In this document: in pieces, positions 20,140-29,211 of the stretch
Layout: each line of letters starts with the position of its first letter
Position numbering within the stretch: the stretch's first letter is position 1
Program-made: the position numbers and the translations under genes
The notes under the pieces: generated by a model
What the model saw: only the letters and a program-made list of their open reading frames with translations
The model's database searches: none
Told to the model about the DNA's origin: nothing
DNA from: Erysipelotrichales bacterium
GTDB taxonomy: Bacteria > Bacillota_I > Bacilli_A > Acholeplasmatales > WRBM01
DNA length: 64,000 bases
Reading direction: 5' to 3'
Assembly (NCBI GenBank): GCA_009784525.1
Contig: WRBM01000002.1
Coordinates: forward strand, 1-64,000

Positions 20140-20232
20140 ATGGCAAAAAGTAAACCCAAAAACGATGAAGTAATTCAGAGTTTGAGGAATAGCGGTCTAA
20201 CAACACCCATAAGATTACAAGTAACACTGTAA
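20140..20232 (+). CDS. Candidate 30-aa small ORF MAKSKPKNDEVIQSLRNSGLTTPIRLQVTL
   Basis: Open frame in the same transcript; no strong SD. Confidence 0.25.
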   Translation: MAKSKPKNDEVIQSLRNSGLTTPIRLQVTL

Positions 20233-20284
20233 TTTCTTATAAAGATAGGCATCAGCCCTGTAACGGAAATTTATTTTCGTTTTG

Positions 20285-20830
20285 TTAATTCTTATTTTCT
20301 GCTTCAATAACTGCATAGTTGCCATCTTCACGAAGATAACAAATATTAGTCTTAAAGGTTTGTTTATTTAAGAAAACATAAAAACTATGACCTAAGGACT
20401 CCATCTGCATAACCGCATCTTCTACATCCATTGGCTCAAGCTGTACGCTTTTATTACGAACGATTGTCGCATTCAATTCACTTGTCAAATCATCAGAATT
20501 ATTTTTAAAAGCGGCTTTAATCCCTTCTTTTTCGAAACGGGTATTAACTTTTGATTTTAGCTTTTTTATCTGGCTGATTAACTTATCAACAACTAAATCC
20601 AAAGCCGCATACATATCCTTGTCTTTAACTTCTGCCCTTAAGGTAAGGACCTTATTAGGGATAGTAACTTCTACTTTGTTGTAGCCAGAATAATTTTTAC
20701 AGACGATCCGAGCTTCCTTTAAAACTTTCTCGTCAAAAAACCTTTCCAGACGGGAAATCTTTTTTATTGCATAATCCCTGATTGCATCGGTGATAATGAA
20801 TCCATTTTTGCCAATTACCTCGATTTTCAA
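20285..20830 (-). CDS. hpf: Ribosome hibernation-promoting factor, long form
   Basis: MKIEVIGKNGFIITDAIRDYAIKKISRLERFF...; C-terminal PMDVEDAVMQMESLGHSFYVFLN domain. Confidence 0.95.
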   Translation of the reverse strand: MKIEVIGKNGFIITDAIRDYAIKKISRLERFFDEKVLKEARIVCKNYSGYNKVEVTIPNKVLTLRAEVKDKDMYAALDLVVDKLISQIKKLKSKVNTRFEKEGIKAAFKNNSDDLTSELNATIVRNKSVQLEPMDVEDAVMQMESLGHSFYVFLNKQTFKTNICYLREDGNYAVIEAENKN

Positions 20831-20898
20831 ATTATCATCTCCTTTTCTTCTATTATACTATAATTATTTTAAACTTACAACCTTAATCAACCGACACA

Positions 20899-21258
20899 TT
20901 AAGAAAACCAAGTCAGAAAAAAAATTTTTCCGTCAATTAGGTCTTTGACTAACTCCAGACAATCAATTAAATCAAGATACTCATCAAAAATCAAAAAACA
21001 GTCATAACTTAAATCAATCTTTGATTCTATATAAATAATTACTTTGCTTATCTCTAAAAGATAGTAATCGATGCTAACAGGTATTTTCTCATCAAAAAGC
21101 CAAAACCAGTGAACCTTTTTTTCTTCAAAAAGAAAGCATTGATAATTAAGATTAATTGGAAATTTCTCCAAACAGAAATCGCAAAGAAAATAATAAGGAA
21201 AATAAAATAAATTACTAAAATTTCTTTTAATTAAAATTGCTTTCTTACAAAACTTACA
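20899..21258 (-). CDS. ComFC-like N-terminal fragment with zinc-finger cysteines, no PRTase domain; start codon unclear
   Basis: Frame extends upstream of the listed ATG (21171) as CKFCKKAILIKRNFSNLFYFPYYFLCDFCLEKFP..., two CxxC pairs; position upstream of hpf matches comFC. No VDD.YTTG-type PRPP motif. Confidence 0.45.
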   Translation of the reverse strand, partial: CKFCKKAILIKRNFSNLFYFPYYFLCDFCLEKFPINLNYQCFLFEEKKVHWFWLFDEKIPVSIDYYLLEISKVIIYIESKIDLSYDCFLIFDEYLDLIDCLELVKDLIDGKIFFLTWFS

Positions 21259-21305
21259 ATAAATAAAAATCAGCTCCCAATAACATTTGAGAGCCGAATC
21301 AATTA

Positions 21306-21815
21306 TTACTTCATTTTGGCAACTTGTTTTTTTAGCAAAGCAAAGATTTTTTCATCTTTCAAAATTGGTTCACAAATATTAACAAAGTAGTTCCATTTTT
21401 TAATTAAATAGTTTTTTGTTTCTTGATTGGTAACTAAATGAAAGTATTTACCATTCTCAAAAAGATCAGCACATTTAATAATACATGCTTCTTTTCCATA
21501 TTCCCTGGTTTTATCAATCATCGCTTTACTTTGCAAAAACCTATCTTCAATCTCAGCACTAAAACTAAGAGCTTCTACTAGTTTTGCTGTTTCCTCGCCA
21601 AATTCTAAGCTAATATCTGCTTTTGTTGCCTTTGTATCTTCTAATAAATCGTGAAGAATCGCTCCTACTACTATTGTTTCATTATAACCATACTCAAATA
21701 GTAACATCGCAACTTTTATACTATGGAAATAAACAGGTTTGTTGTTATTGTGACAGCCCTTATCAAAATGTTTAGCTGTAAACAAGAAAGCTTGATTTAT
21801 TAGCTTTTCATTCAT
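21306..21815 (-). CDS. HD-domain hydrolase (SpoT/MESH1-like stand-alone HD)
   Basis: YFHSIKVAMLLFEYGYNETIVVGAILHDLLEDTKAT...CADLFEN. Confidence 0.75.
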   Translation of the reverse strand: MNEKLINQAFLFTAKHFDKGCHNNNKPVYFHSIKVAMLLFEYGYNETIVVGAILHDLLEDTKATKADISLEFGEETAKLVEALSFSAEIEDRFLQSKAMIDKTREYGKEACIIKCADLFENGKYFHLVTNQETKNYLIKKWNYFVNICEPILKDEKIFALLKKQVAKMK

Positions 21816-21833
21816 AATATCTCCTTAATAAGA

Positions 21834-22985
21834 CTATTTAGCTAACTTTATTATTTCCGCTTTTTTATCGGTTTCTTCATATGAAACATTACATCTGCCT
21901 AAATGACCATAAGCTGCTAATCTTTTATAGATTGGTTGTTTAAGGTTTAGGCTTTTGATGATTTCTTTAGGACGAAAATCAAAAAGCTTTTCTACAATTG
22001 AAGCAATTTTTTCTTCTTTAATCGTATTCGTTTCAAAAGTATCAATTTTGATACTAACAGGTTTTGCCTGACCAATAATATAAGCAACCTGAATTTCACA
22101 TTTTTTTGCTAACCCTGCTGCTACGATATTTTTTGCGACATATCTGGCATAATATAAGGCACTACGGTCAACTTTACTAGGATCCTTCCCAGAAAGCGCA
22201 CCACCGCCATGTCTAGCATAACCACCATAAGTATCTACAATAATCTTTCTGCCAGTTAATCCTGTATCGCCATTGGGCCCGCCAATCACAAAACGACCAG
22301 TTGGATTAATAAAATAGTTTGTTTTATTATCAATTAAATTTGTTGGTAAAATAGAAACAACGTGAGTTAAGATATCTTTACGAATTTGCTCCTGAGAAAC
22401 ATCATCTGTATGTTGAGCCGAAATAACGATAGTATCAATTCGTTTGACGTTCCCCTTTTCGTCGTATTCAACTGTGACTTGGGTTTTACCATCAGGTCTT
22501 AAATAAGGCATAATGCCTTTCTTCCTGACTTCTGTAAGTCTTTTAGCCAACAAATGCGCCATATGGATAGCTAAAGGCATTAATTCTTTAGTTTCATCTG
22601 TCGCATAACCAAAGACAAAACCTTGATCACCTGCTCCTTGCTCGTGATTACTACTTTCTGTTACGCCGATAGAAATATCCGGAGACTGCGAATGCACATT
22701 AATTTTAATCTTGACATTTTGATAATCAAAGCCTAAATTAGTTTCTGTATAGCCAATTTCTTTTATAACATTACGCGCAACACTTTCAATATCAATTTTA
22801 GCTCTTGAGGTAACTTCTCCACAAATTATTAATAGACCAAAGCTTGCCATAACTTCAACCGCAACCCTAGCTTCCGGATCACTTGCTAAATAGGCGTCTA
22901 AAACAGCGTCACTTATTAGATCGCAAACTTTATCAGGATGTCCCTCAGTAACTGATTCTGAGGTAAATAATGTTTTATACTGCAT
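21834..22985 (-). CDS. metK: S-adenosylmethionine synthetase
   Basis: [59 protein letters not shown]. Confidence 0.98.
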   Translation of the reverse strand: MQYKTLFTSESVTEGHPDKVCDLISDAVLDAYLASDPEARVAVEVMASFGLLIICGEVTSRAKIDIESVARNVIKEIGYTETNLGFDYQNVKIKINVHSQSPDISIGVTESSNHEQGAGDQGFVFGYATDETKELMPLAIHMAHLLAKRLTEVRKKGIMPYLRPDGKTQVTVEYDEKGNVKRIDTIVISAQHTDDVSQEQIRKDILTHVVSILPTNLIDNKTNYFINPTGRFVIGGPNGDTGLTGRKIIVDTYGGYARHGGGALSGKDPSKVDRSALYYARYVAKNIVAAGLAKKCEIQVAYIIGQAKPVSIKIDTFETNTIKEEKIASIVEKLFDFRPKEIIKSLNLKQPIYKRLAAYGHLGRCNVSYEETDKKAEIIKLAK

Positions 22986-23223
22986 TGTTATTCCTCAAAG
23001 CTTTTGCGAGTTGGTCAGCACAACTTGTGCCTCTAGGTCCGCAAACATTGTTTTCAAATAATTCAATCGCTCTTTTTACTTCCATACCTTCAATTACTTT
23101 ACAAAGTGCTTGTAAGTTTCCTGGACAACCACCAGTATATTTTACATTATAAATTTTTTGGTCACGAACTTCATACTCGATACTTTTAGGGCAGACACCC
23201 TCTGGTTTGTATTCATATTTCAT
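22975..23223 (-). CDS. TSCPD domain-containing small protein
   Basis: [37 protein letters not shown]...[16 protein letters not shown]; overlaps metK start by 11 nt. Confidence 0.85.
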   Translation of the reverse strand: MKYEYKPEGVCPKSIEYEVRDQKIYNVKYTGGCPGNLQALCKVIEGMEVKRAIELFENNVCGPRGTSCADQLAKALRNNNAV

Positions 23224-23255
23224 CTTTAAGTTTCTCCTCTTCGCTTATAATTAAT

Positions 23256-23285
23256 TAAAAAAACTTTCTGCACAAGAAAGTTTTC
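23256..23285 (-). terminator. Intrinsic terminator of the SAM-I riboswitch expression platform
   Basis: Minus strand AAACTTTCTTGTGCAGAAAGTTTTTTT. Confidence 0.85.
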
Positions 23286-23287
23286 AG

Positions 23288-23385
23288 ATTTCTCATTGCT
23301 AGGTTTCCCCCTCGCTGGAAGCACCTAAATTAATAGGTTGCTGCTATATCGATGGCCAGTTAACCTCCATAGCTCTTAATAAGTT
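23288..23385 (-). promoter_or_regulatory. SAM-I (S-box) riboswitch
   Basis: Minus strand CTTATTAAGAGCTATGGAGGTTAACTGGCC..ATCGATATAGCAGCAACC...GGTGCTTCCAGC...AATGAGA matches the S-box core (AAGAG, GCAACC, GGTGC..CC) and sits upstream of TSCPD-metK. Confidence 0.92.
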
Positions 23386-23431
23386 TATTTAATTGTAAAT
23401 ATTATAATAAATTTGTCTGATTTTGTCAAGA

Positions 23432-24718
23432 TTAACCCGTAAAATTATCAAACATTTCTGTAAAAGTCTCAATATTTTTCAAGAATTTTTCTAAAGTTTG
23501 TCGATCAAAATATGCATTTAAATGCTCCCGTAAAGCAATAACCGCGTGCTGATTATTTAATGGCCGCTTATATTTTTTATCGCTTCTTAAAGAGATATAG
23601 GTTTCGCATAATAAAATAATCTCTTCTGGTTTATTCTTATAAATACGAATAATATTATCTTTATATTCTTCATTAGTTGTTCCATAAGTCATCATAAATA
23701 CAATATCATTACTTTTTTGCGCTAACTGAAAGCGACGAACAACAGAAAGTCCAATCTCAGTTTTTGCTTTTAAAGCCTGAAATTCTGTTTCATTTATCGA
23801 ACCAGAAATTGTTTCATCAAGTTTCAGAATATCTTTATGCTTAATATGAATTCCCGAAAATTCACAAAGTTTTTCACTTTCTAACAATGGCATATCTAAA
23901 TAAGATGTAAACTTTTTAGTCATATCTGTAACTAAGGAAGCATAACGTCTGTGATCTTGAAAGGTATAATTACTATTTAAAACAATATTATAGATTTCTT
24001 TAACAACTGATAAAAAATCTGTTTCAATATTTTTTCTTTTAATTAGTTCTTCTTTACGCTTTTTATGTAAGTGCTCACCAATAGCAACAATCTGCCAGTT
24101 AACAAAGATAAAAAGTGAAGTTATAATCGTCCTGAAAATAAGATCCTGCAAATCGGATTCATTAACTATAGCCCGCAACATTTCACCGAGATTACTCGTG
24201 TAAGGTTGGTCGAAAATACGATAAGTAATGAATAAATGACAAAATAAAAACAATACGAATATAAATGGCGCAATCGTCCTGAATAAATGCTTGTTTTGAT
24301 AAAGGGTAACTACTACAACTGCATAAAGCAATAAAAGATAACCCGTATTAGCAAATTCTGGTGCGCCTGTTGAGATACGCCAATAAACAAATATACTCAG
24401 AAAAAACAAGTAAAAACTGAAGAAAAACATGGCAACTTCCTGCTTAGTATAGTCTGAACCATTTTTTCTAATCAAGTCTTTAAGGGCTTTATTAACAACA
24501 AAAGTTAAAAGAAACATAAAACCCGTCATAATATAATTTGTTATATTTGTATTAAGAAAAGATAATACAGTAAGAATCAAGCTATAAAAGAGATTCGTTA
24601 CAAAAACAATATTTTTTATTACTTCATTACGACGTCTTAAAACCTGTGTATCATCAGTAATATCGACATTCGCAAAAAAGTTAAAAAAAGAAAATAATTT
24701 AATTTTTTTTAATTTCAT
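23432..24718 (-). CDS. Polytopic membrane protein with degenerate HD-GYP-like cytoplasmic domain
   Basis: About six TM helices, then [12 protein letters not shown]...[32 protein letters not shown]...[40 protein letters not shown]; HD and HHExxDGxGYP motifs missing. Confidence 0.7.
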   Translation of the reverse strand: [428 protein letters not shown]

Positions 24719-24733
24719 GAGGCCTCTTTATGT

Positions 24734-25306
24734 TTAACTATTTATTTCGTCGTTATAATCATAAATCGTAAATGATTTAATTCTCGGATCGGTATTTGCG
24801 ACATTTTCATTCATAACCTGAGCTACTCTTGTTGATGCGGCTGCCGCAATTGCTCCAACAATATCATCCATAAAAGTATGACAGGCACTACTATTTTTTC
24901 CAACTTCATTTAAAGCCTGACAAATCCCTGGTTTGTTAACATCGATATCGCCAAAATTTGTCTGACCAATAACACCATATAATCCAGCAATCGAAAGCCC
25001 AACTAATTCATCGATTCCAAAAAGACCTAAATCACTAGCTAAAATATTTTGAATCGGACCACGAAATAACTTTTCTTCCGTCATTCTGTCTATTTCTGCT
25101 CCTAATTGCAGATGATGGAAAACGTCACGTAATGATAAAATCTTTTCCACTGAATCAACGCAATCTGAATAAGCAATGTCCTTAGTGAATTTAGACTGTT
25201 GTTTAAAAGCTATTTGAGCGATATCTTTAACAGATATGCCTCGTGACTCCAAAGTTTCGATATTTAGCTTTAACATCTCTTCGCGAGAAAATAAAAGTTT
25301 TGCCAT
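24734..25306 (-). CDS. Phosphatidylglycerophosphatase A / YutG-like protein
   Basis: LESRGISVKDIAQIAFKQQSKF...FHHLQLGAEIDR...DLGLFGIDELVGLSIAGLYGVIGQTNFGDIDVNKPGI. Confidence 0.8.
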   Translation of the reverse strand: MAKLLFSREEMLKLNIETLESRGISVKDIAQIAFKQQSKFTKDIAYSDCVDSVEKILSLRDVFHHLQLGAEIDRMTEEKLFRGPIQNILASDLGLFGIDELVGLSIAGLYGVIGQTNFGDIDVNKPGICQALNEVGKNSSACHTFMDDIVGAIAAAASTRVAQVMNENVANTDPRIKSFTIYDYNDEINS

Positions 25307-25319
25307 AAAAAACCTCTCT

Positions 25320-26228
25320 TTACATTAAAATACTATTTGCTTCAATTTTGTTTCCGTTAATAAAGTCCTTAGCAGACATAACTTTTTTGCCAGCTGGCTG
25401 TAAAGTTAAAATTCGGATTGCTTTATCTTTAGTTTTAACGATTAATTGTTTTGGACATAAAATCACACCTGGCTTAACACTAACATTACTCTCTACGATT
25501 TCAGCGCTATGAATCTTTAATACCTTATCTTCTAATCGCGTATAAGCTAAAGGCCAAGAATAAAGACCTCTGATTTGATTATAAACTGTTAAAGCATCTT
25601 GATGCCAGTCAATCAATTCTTCCTCACGGGAAATATTAAAAGCATAAGTAGCTTTTAAATGCTCTTGTGGTTTAGGTATAGCTTTACCTGTAAATATTTT
25701 TGGCAGATGGGTTTTCAGCATTCTGATCGCTACTTCAATTAACTTATCGTGTAAGGTAAGCGCAGTATCAGTAAAATCAATAGGAATCGCCTCTTGCCAA
25801 AGAATATCACCAGCATCCATCTTTTTAGCCATATGCATCAATGTTATACCAGTTTCTTTATGACCATAAATAATTGCTTTATGAATTGGCGCGCCACCTC
25901 TTAAAGCCGGTAATAAAGATGCATGGACATTTACACATTTAAATTTTGGAAATTTAAGTAATACTTCTGGTATAATCTGACCATAAGCACAAGTTAAAAT
26001 TAAATCAGGATTAGCATCTATTACCTTTTGATAATCTAATTTGATATTAGAAGACTGAAAAAGCGGAAGATTATTTTCCTGAGCCAGTTTTTTTACTGGC
26101 GAAAAATCAGTTTTGTTATTTCTTCCGTTTATTTTATCTGGTTGCGTAACAACTAAGACTACATTATCTATAACTGATTCCAAAACTCGGGCAGCAAATT
26201 CTGGCGTGCCCATAAAGACAATCCGCAT
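25320..26228 (-). CDS. fmt: Methionyl-tRNA formyltransferase
   Basis: MRIVFMGTPEFAARVLE, NVHASLLPALRGGAPIHKAI, LMHMAKKMDAGDIL. Confidence 0.97.
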   Translation of the reverse strand: MRIVFMGTPEFAARVLESVIDNVVLVVTQPDKINGRNNKTDFSPVKKLAQENNLPLFQSSNIKLDYQKVIDANPDLILTCAYGQIIPEVLLKFPKFKCVNVHASLLPALRGGAPIHKAIIYGHKETGITLMHMAKKMDAGDILWQEAIPIDFTDTALTLHDKLIEVAIRMLKTHLPKIFTGKAIPKPQEHLKATYAFNISREEELIDWHQDALTVYNQIRGLYSWPLAYTRLEDKVLKIHSAEIVESNVSVKPGVILCPKQLIVKTKDKAIRILTLQPAGKKVMSAKDFINGNKIEANSILM

Positions 26229-26229
26229 T

Positions 26230-26577
26230 TTACTTAATATCGCTAAGAATTTTCTCGATTGTATTTCCTGTTTGTAAAGATGTATCAGCTTTAAAGATTA
26301 AATCAGGCATTTTACGAATATCCATTTTCTTTGCTAACTCACTTCTGATAAAACCTTTAGCCTTTTCTAACGCTTCTTGCGTAACTGCTAACTGGTCTCC
26401 TTCACCTAAAAGTGTATAAAAAACAGTCGCAAATGATAAGTCCTTAGTGATACGTACTTCTGTAATTGTAACATAACCAATATTAGAATCTTTAATTTCC
26501 TTTTGTAATATCAAAGAAATTTCTCTTTGAAACAAACTGGAAAGACGCTCTAATGGAATCCCCTTTTTCCCACTCAT
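26230..26577 (-). CDS. rbfA: Ribosome-binding factor A
   Basis: LERLSSLFQREISLILQKEIKDSNIGYVTITEVRITKDLSFATVFYT; likely start is internal ATG (MSGKKGIPLER). Confidence 0.92.
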   Translation of the reverse strand: MSGKKGIPLERLSSLFQREISLILQKEIKDSNIGYVTITEVRITKDLSFATVFYTLLGEGDQLAVTQEALEKAKGFIRSELAKKMDIRKMPDLIFKADTSLQTGNTIEKILSDIK

Positions 26578-29201
26578 TTTCTCACAACTTCCTTTTCTAT
26601 ATAACAATCAATTGTATCATCGACATTAAAGTCGTTAAAGCCTTCGGCCATAATACCACATTCAACGCCGTTTTTAACGGTTTTAACCTCATCTTTCAAA
26701 TGTTTAAGAGAGGACATTTTACCTTCAAAAATAACCTTGTCTTTTCTTTTGACAATAACTTTTGAAATTCTTTCGATAGTACCATCAGTCACTAGACAAC
26801 CAGCAATCGTTCCAAGTCGAGAAATCGTAAATAATTTTTGAACAAGCGCGGTTCCGGTTTTGATATCCTCAAAAATTGGTTTGCGCATTTTACTAACCAT
26901 TTCTTGCACATCATCAATTAAGTTAAAGATAATGTTATAGAAACGGATATCAACTTTCTTCGCTCGTGCTGTTTCTTTAACACTTAAAGTTGGCTTCGTA
27001 TTAAAACCAATAACAATTGCTTTACTTGAATAAGCAATATTAATGTCTTCTTCAGTAATCGCTCCTGCAGCACAACGAATCAAATGAATTTTGATTTCTT
27101 CATTACCAAGCTTTTCTAATTCTGAACGAAGTGCTTCAGCTGTTCCTTGTGTATCGCTCTTAACGATTAAAAATAAACTTTTCATGGCTTCATCTTTTAA
27201 AACCTGATCAATATTAGTTGTTCTATTATGAGCCAACTCTTCCATCCAGGCAGTATGCGAACGCTTAGAAGCAATATTCTTAGCTTCTCTTTCATCTTTG
27301 AAATAGCGAAATTTATCACCTGCATAAGGCGATCCCTCTAATCCTGTGATTTCTACAGCTTGGCTTGGCAGTGCTGACTTCAGACGTCTACCACAATCAT
27401 CAGTCATAGTTCTGATTTTACAGTAAATGCTTCCGATAATTAAATTATCACCAACATTTAAAGTACCATTTTTAACAATAATAGTAGCAAGATTTCCTTT
27501 ACCTTTATCGGTCTTAGCTTCAATAACTACTCCAGTCGCAACTGCTTCAGGATTTGCTTTAATATCATTCATATCGGCAGTTAATAAAACCATTTCTAAA
27601 AGGTTATCAACACCTGTACCTTGTAAAGCCGAGATTTGACAATAAGTTGTCTTACCTCCCCATTCTTCAGGCGTTAATTTCTCGTCAAAGTTTGTTAATT
27701 CCGTCATTACTCTTTCCGGATTAGCTCCCGGCTTATCCATTTTATTAACGCAGACAATAATCGGCACTTCAGCTTCTCTTGCTTGTTTGATTGCTTCTTT
27801 AGTCTGAGGCATAACGCCATCATCAGCCGCAACTACAAGAATACAGATATCTGTTATCTGGGCACCACGGGCACGCATTTCTGAGAAAGCAGCATGACCC
27901 GGAGTATCAATAAAAGTAATCTTTCTGCCATCTTTAGTATCAACCTGATAAGCACCAATGCTTTGAGTAATACCTCCAACTTCACTTTTGGTAATACGAG
28001 TATTACGAATGAAATCAAGAAGAGTAGTTTTACCATGATCGACGTGTCCCATAATTGTAACAATAGGAGGTCTGCTAACCATTTTCTCTGAATCATCTTC
28101 TTCTTCAAATTCATCAAAACGTGTTAAATCTGTCAACTTTTCTAATTCGAACTCAATCTCTAAAGCCTCACAAAGCATTTCTGCTTGTTCTTTATCAATT
28201 GAAGTATTTAAATTTATAAAGTAACCTAGGCCCATCAAAATCTTTAAGATTTCCGCTGAACTACGATTAAGTTGTGCAGCAATTTCGTTAAGTTGCATAC
28301 CGACCTGATAGCTAAGTTTTGTGACAATAACTTCTGGAGCTGCTACTTTTTTGTTATCTTTTTTCTTATTGGTTTTCTGATTTAAATCAGTTTCTGCATT
28401 TTTTGGCTTATAAAAATTTTTCTGATTAACCGGTTTTTTATTAGTTGTTCTTGTTGATGCCGGTTTGTTAGAACTTTGCGAATCGGAACTTCCTTGCGGT
28501 TTATTAAAAGGACGATTCGCTCCTTGGCCTTGCGGTCTTTGTTGATATCCACCCTGACCTTGTGGTCTTTGTTGGTAGCCACCTTGACCTTGTGGCCTTT
28601 GCTGATAACCTTGGCCTTGCGGACGATCTCCGTATGGACGCTGTGGTCTGTCACCTTGCGGTCTTGGCTGATAACCTTGGCCTTGCGGACGGTCACCATA
28701 TGGACGTTGTGGCCTGTCACCTTGCGGCCTTGGCTGATAACCTTGGCCTTGCGGACGGTCACCATATGGACGCTGTGGCCTGTCACCTTGTGGTCTTGGC
28801 TGATAACCCTGGCCTTGCGGACGGTCACCATATGGACGCGGTGGTCTGTCACCTTGTGGTCTTGGCTGATAACCCTGGCCTTGCGGACGGTCACCATATG
28901 GACGCGGTGGTCTGTCACCTTGTGGTCTTGGCTGATAACCCTGGCCTTGTGGGCGGTCACTATATGGGCGTTGTGGTCTATCTCCTTGTGGACGATCTGT
29001 CCTTGGCTGATAAGAACCTTGCTCGCCAGCAGGACGCGGTGGTCTCGGTTGGTAACTCGAGTAACCTTGAGGTCTTGCGGGACGGTTTGCGGTTTGATCG
29101 CTTTCCGAACGAACCGGTTTTTTAGTAGTGTCAAAAAGCTCATCTGAACTAAATGAGGTTCTATTCGTATTTTGATCTTTTGGTTTTTGGTTATCGTCCA
29201 A
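26574..29201 (-). CDS. infB: Translation initiation factor IF-2 with Pro/Arg/Gln/Gly/Tyr-rich tandem-repeat N-terminus
   Basis: RPPIVTIMGHVDHGKTTLLDFIRNT, ITFIDTPGHAAFSEMRARGA; repeats PRPYGDRPQGQGYQPRPQGDRP. Confidence 0.97.
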   Translation of the reverse strand: MDDNQKPKDQNTNRTSFSSDELFDTTKKPVRSESDQTANRPARPQGYSSYQPRPPRPAGEQGSYQPRTDRPQGDRPQRPYSDRPQGQGYQPRPQGDRPPRPYGDRPQGQGYQPRPQGDRPPRPYGDRPQGQGYQPRPQGDRPQRPYGDRPQGQGYQPRPQGDRPQRPYGDRPQGQGYQPRPQGDRPQRPYGDRPQGQGYQQRPQGQGGYQQRPQGQGGYQQRPQGQGANRPFNKPQGSSDSQSSNKPASTRTTNKKPVNQKNFYKPKNAETDLNQKTNKKKDNKKVAAPEVIVTKLSYQVGMQLNEIAAQLNRSSAEILKILMGLGYFINLNTSIDKEQAEMLCEALEIEFELEKLTDLTRFDEFEEEDDSEKMVSRPPIVTIMGHVDHGKTTLLDFIRNTRITKSEVGGITQSIGAYQVDTKDGRKITFIDTPGHAAFSEMRARGAQITDICILVVAADDGVMPQTKEAIKQAREAEVPIIVCVNKMDKPGANPERVMTELTNFDEKLTPEEWGGKTTYCQISALQGTGVDNLLEMVLLTADMNDIKANPEAVATGVVIEAKTDKGKGNLATIIVKNGTLNVGDNLIIGSIYCKIRTMTDDCGRRLKSALPSQAVEITGLEGSPYAGDKFRYFKDEREAKNIASKRSHTAWMEELAHNRTTNIDQVLKDEAMKSLFLIVKSDTQGTAEALRSELEKLGNEEIKIHLIRCAAGAITEEDINIAYSSKAIVIGFNTKPTLSVKETARAKKVDIRFYNIIFNLIDDVQEMVSKMRKPIFEDIKTGTALVQKLFTISRLGTIAGCLVTDGTIERISKVIVKRKDKVIFEGKMSSLKHLKDEVKTVKNGVECGIMAEGFNDFNVDDTIDCYIEKEVVRK
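28621..29016 (-). repeat. 66-bp tandem repeat array, about six copies, within infB
   Basis: Equivalent gGRCGRTC.CCRTATGGRCG segments start at 28621, 28687, 28753, 28819, 28885 and 28951. Confidence 0.93.
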
Positions 29202-29211
29202 AATAATTCAC

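Larger units (their letters stand above)
20025..20283 (+). ncRNA. Candidate ~250-nt small transcript with two hairpins, two sORFs and a weak terminator
   Basis: Starts after a good promoter. 5' hairpin CTCTTA.CAAGA...TCTTG.TAAGAG (20028-20072); hairpin ATAAGATTACA...TGTAATTTCTTAT (20209-20240); terminal AACGGAAA-tttA-TTTTCGTT stem. Confidence 0.5.

Noticed and set aside
20025-20283. Idea that the small transcript is a tmRNA, 6S RNA or tracrRNA
   Set aside because: No tRNA-like ends or ALAA tag, no recognisable 6S bubble, no CRISPR array or cas genes in the window; kept only as an unassigned RNA.
28382-29147. Long overlapping ORFs on both strands inside infB (253 aa minus, 223 and 187 aa plus)
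   Set aside because: Shadow frames created by the GC-richer 66-bp repeat array; their repetitive translations mirror the IF-2 repeat.
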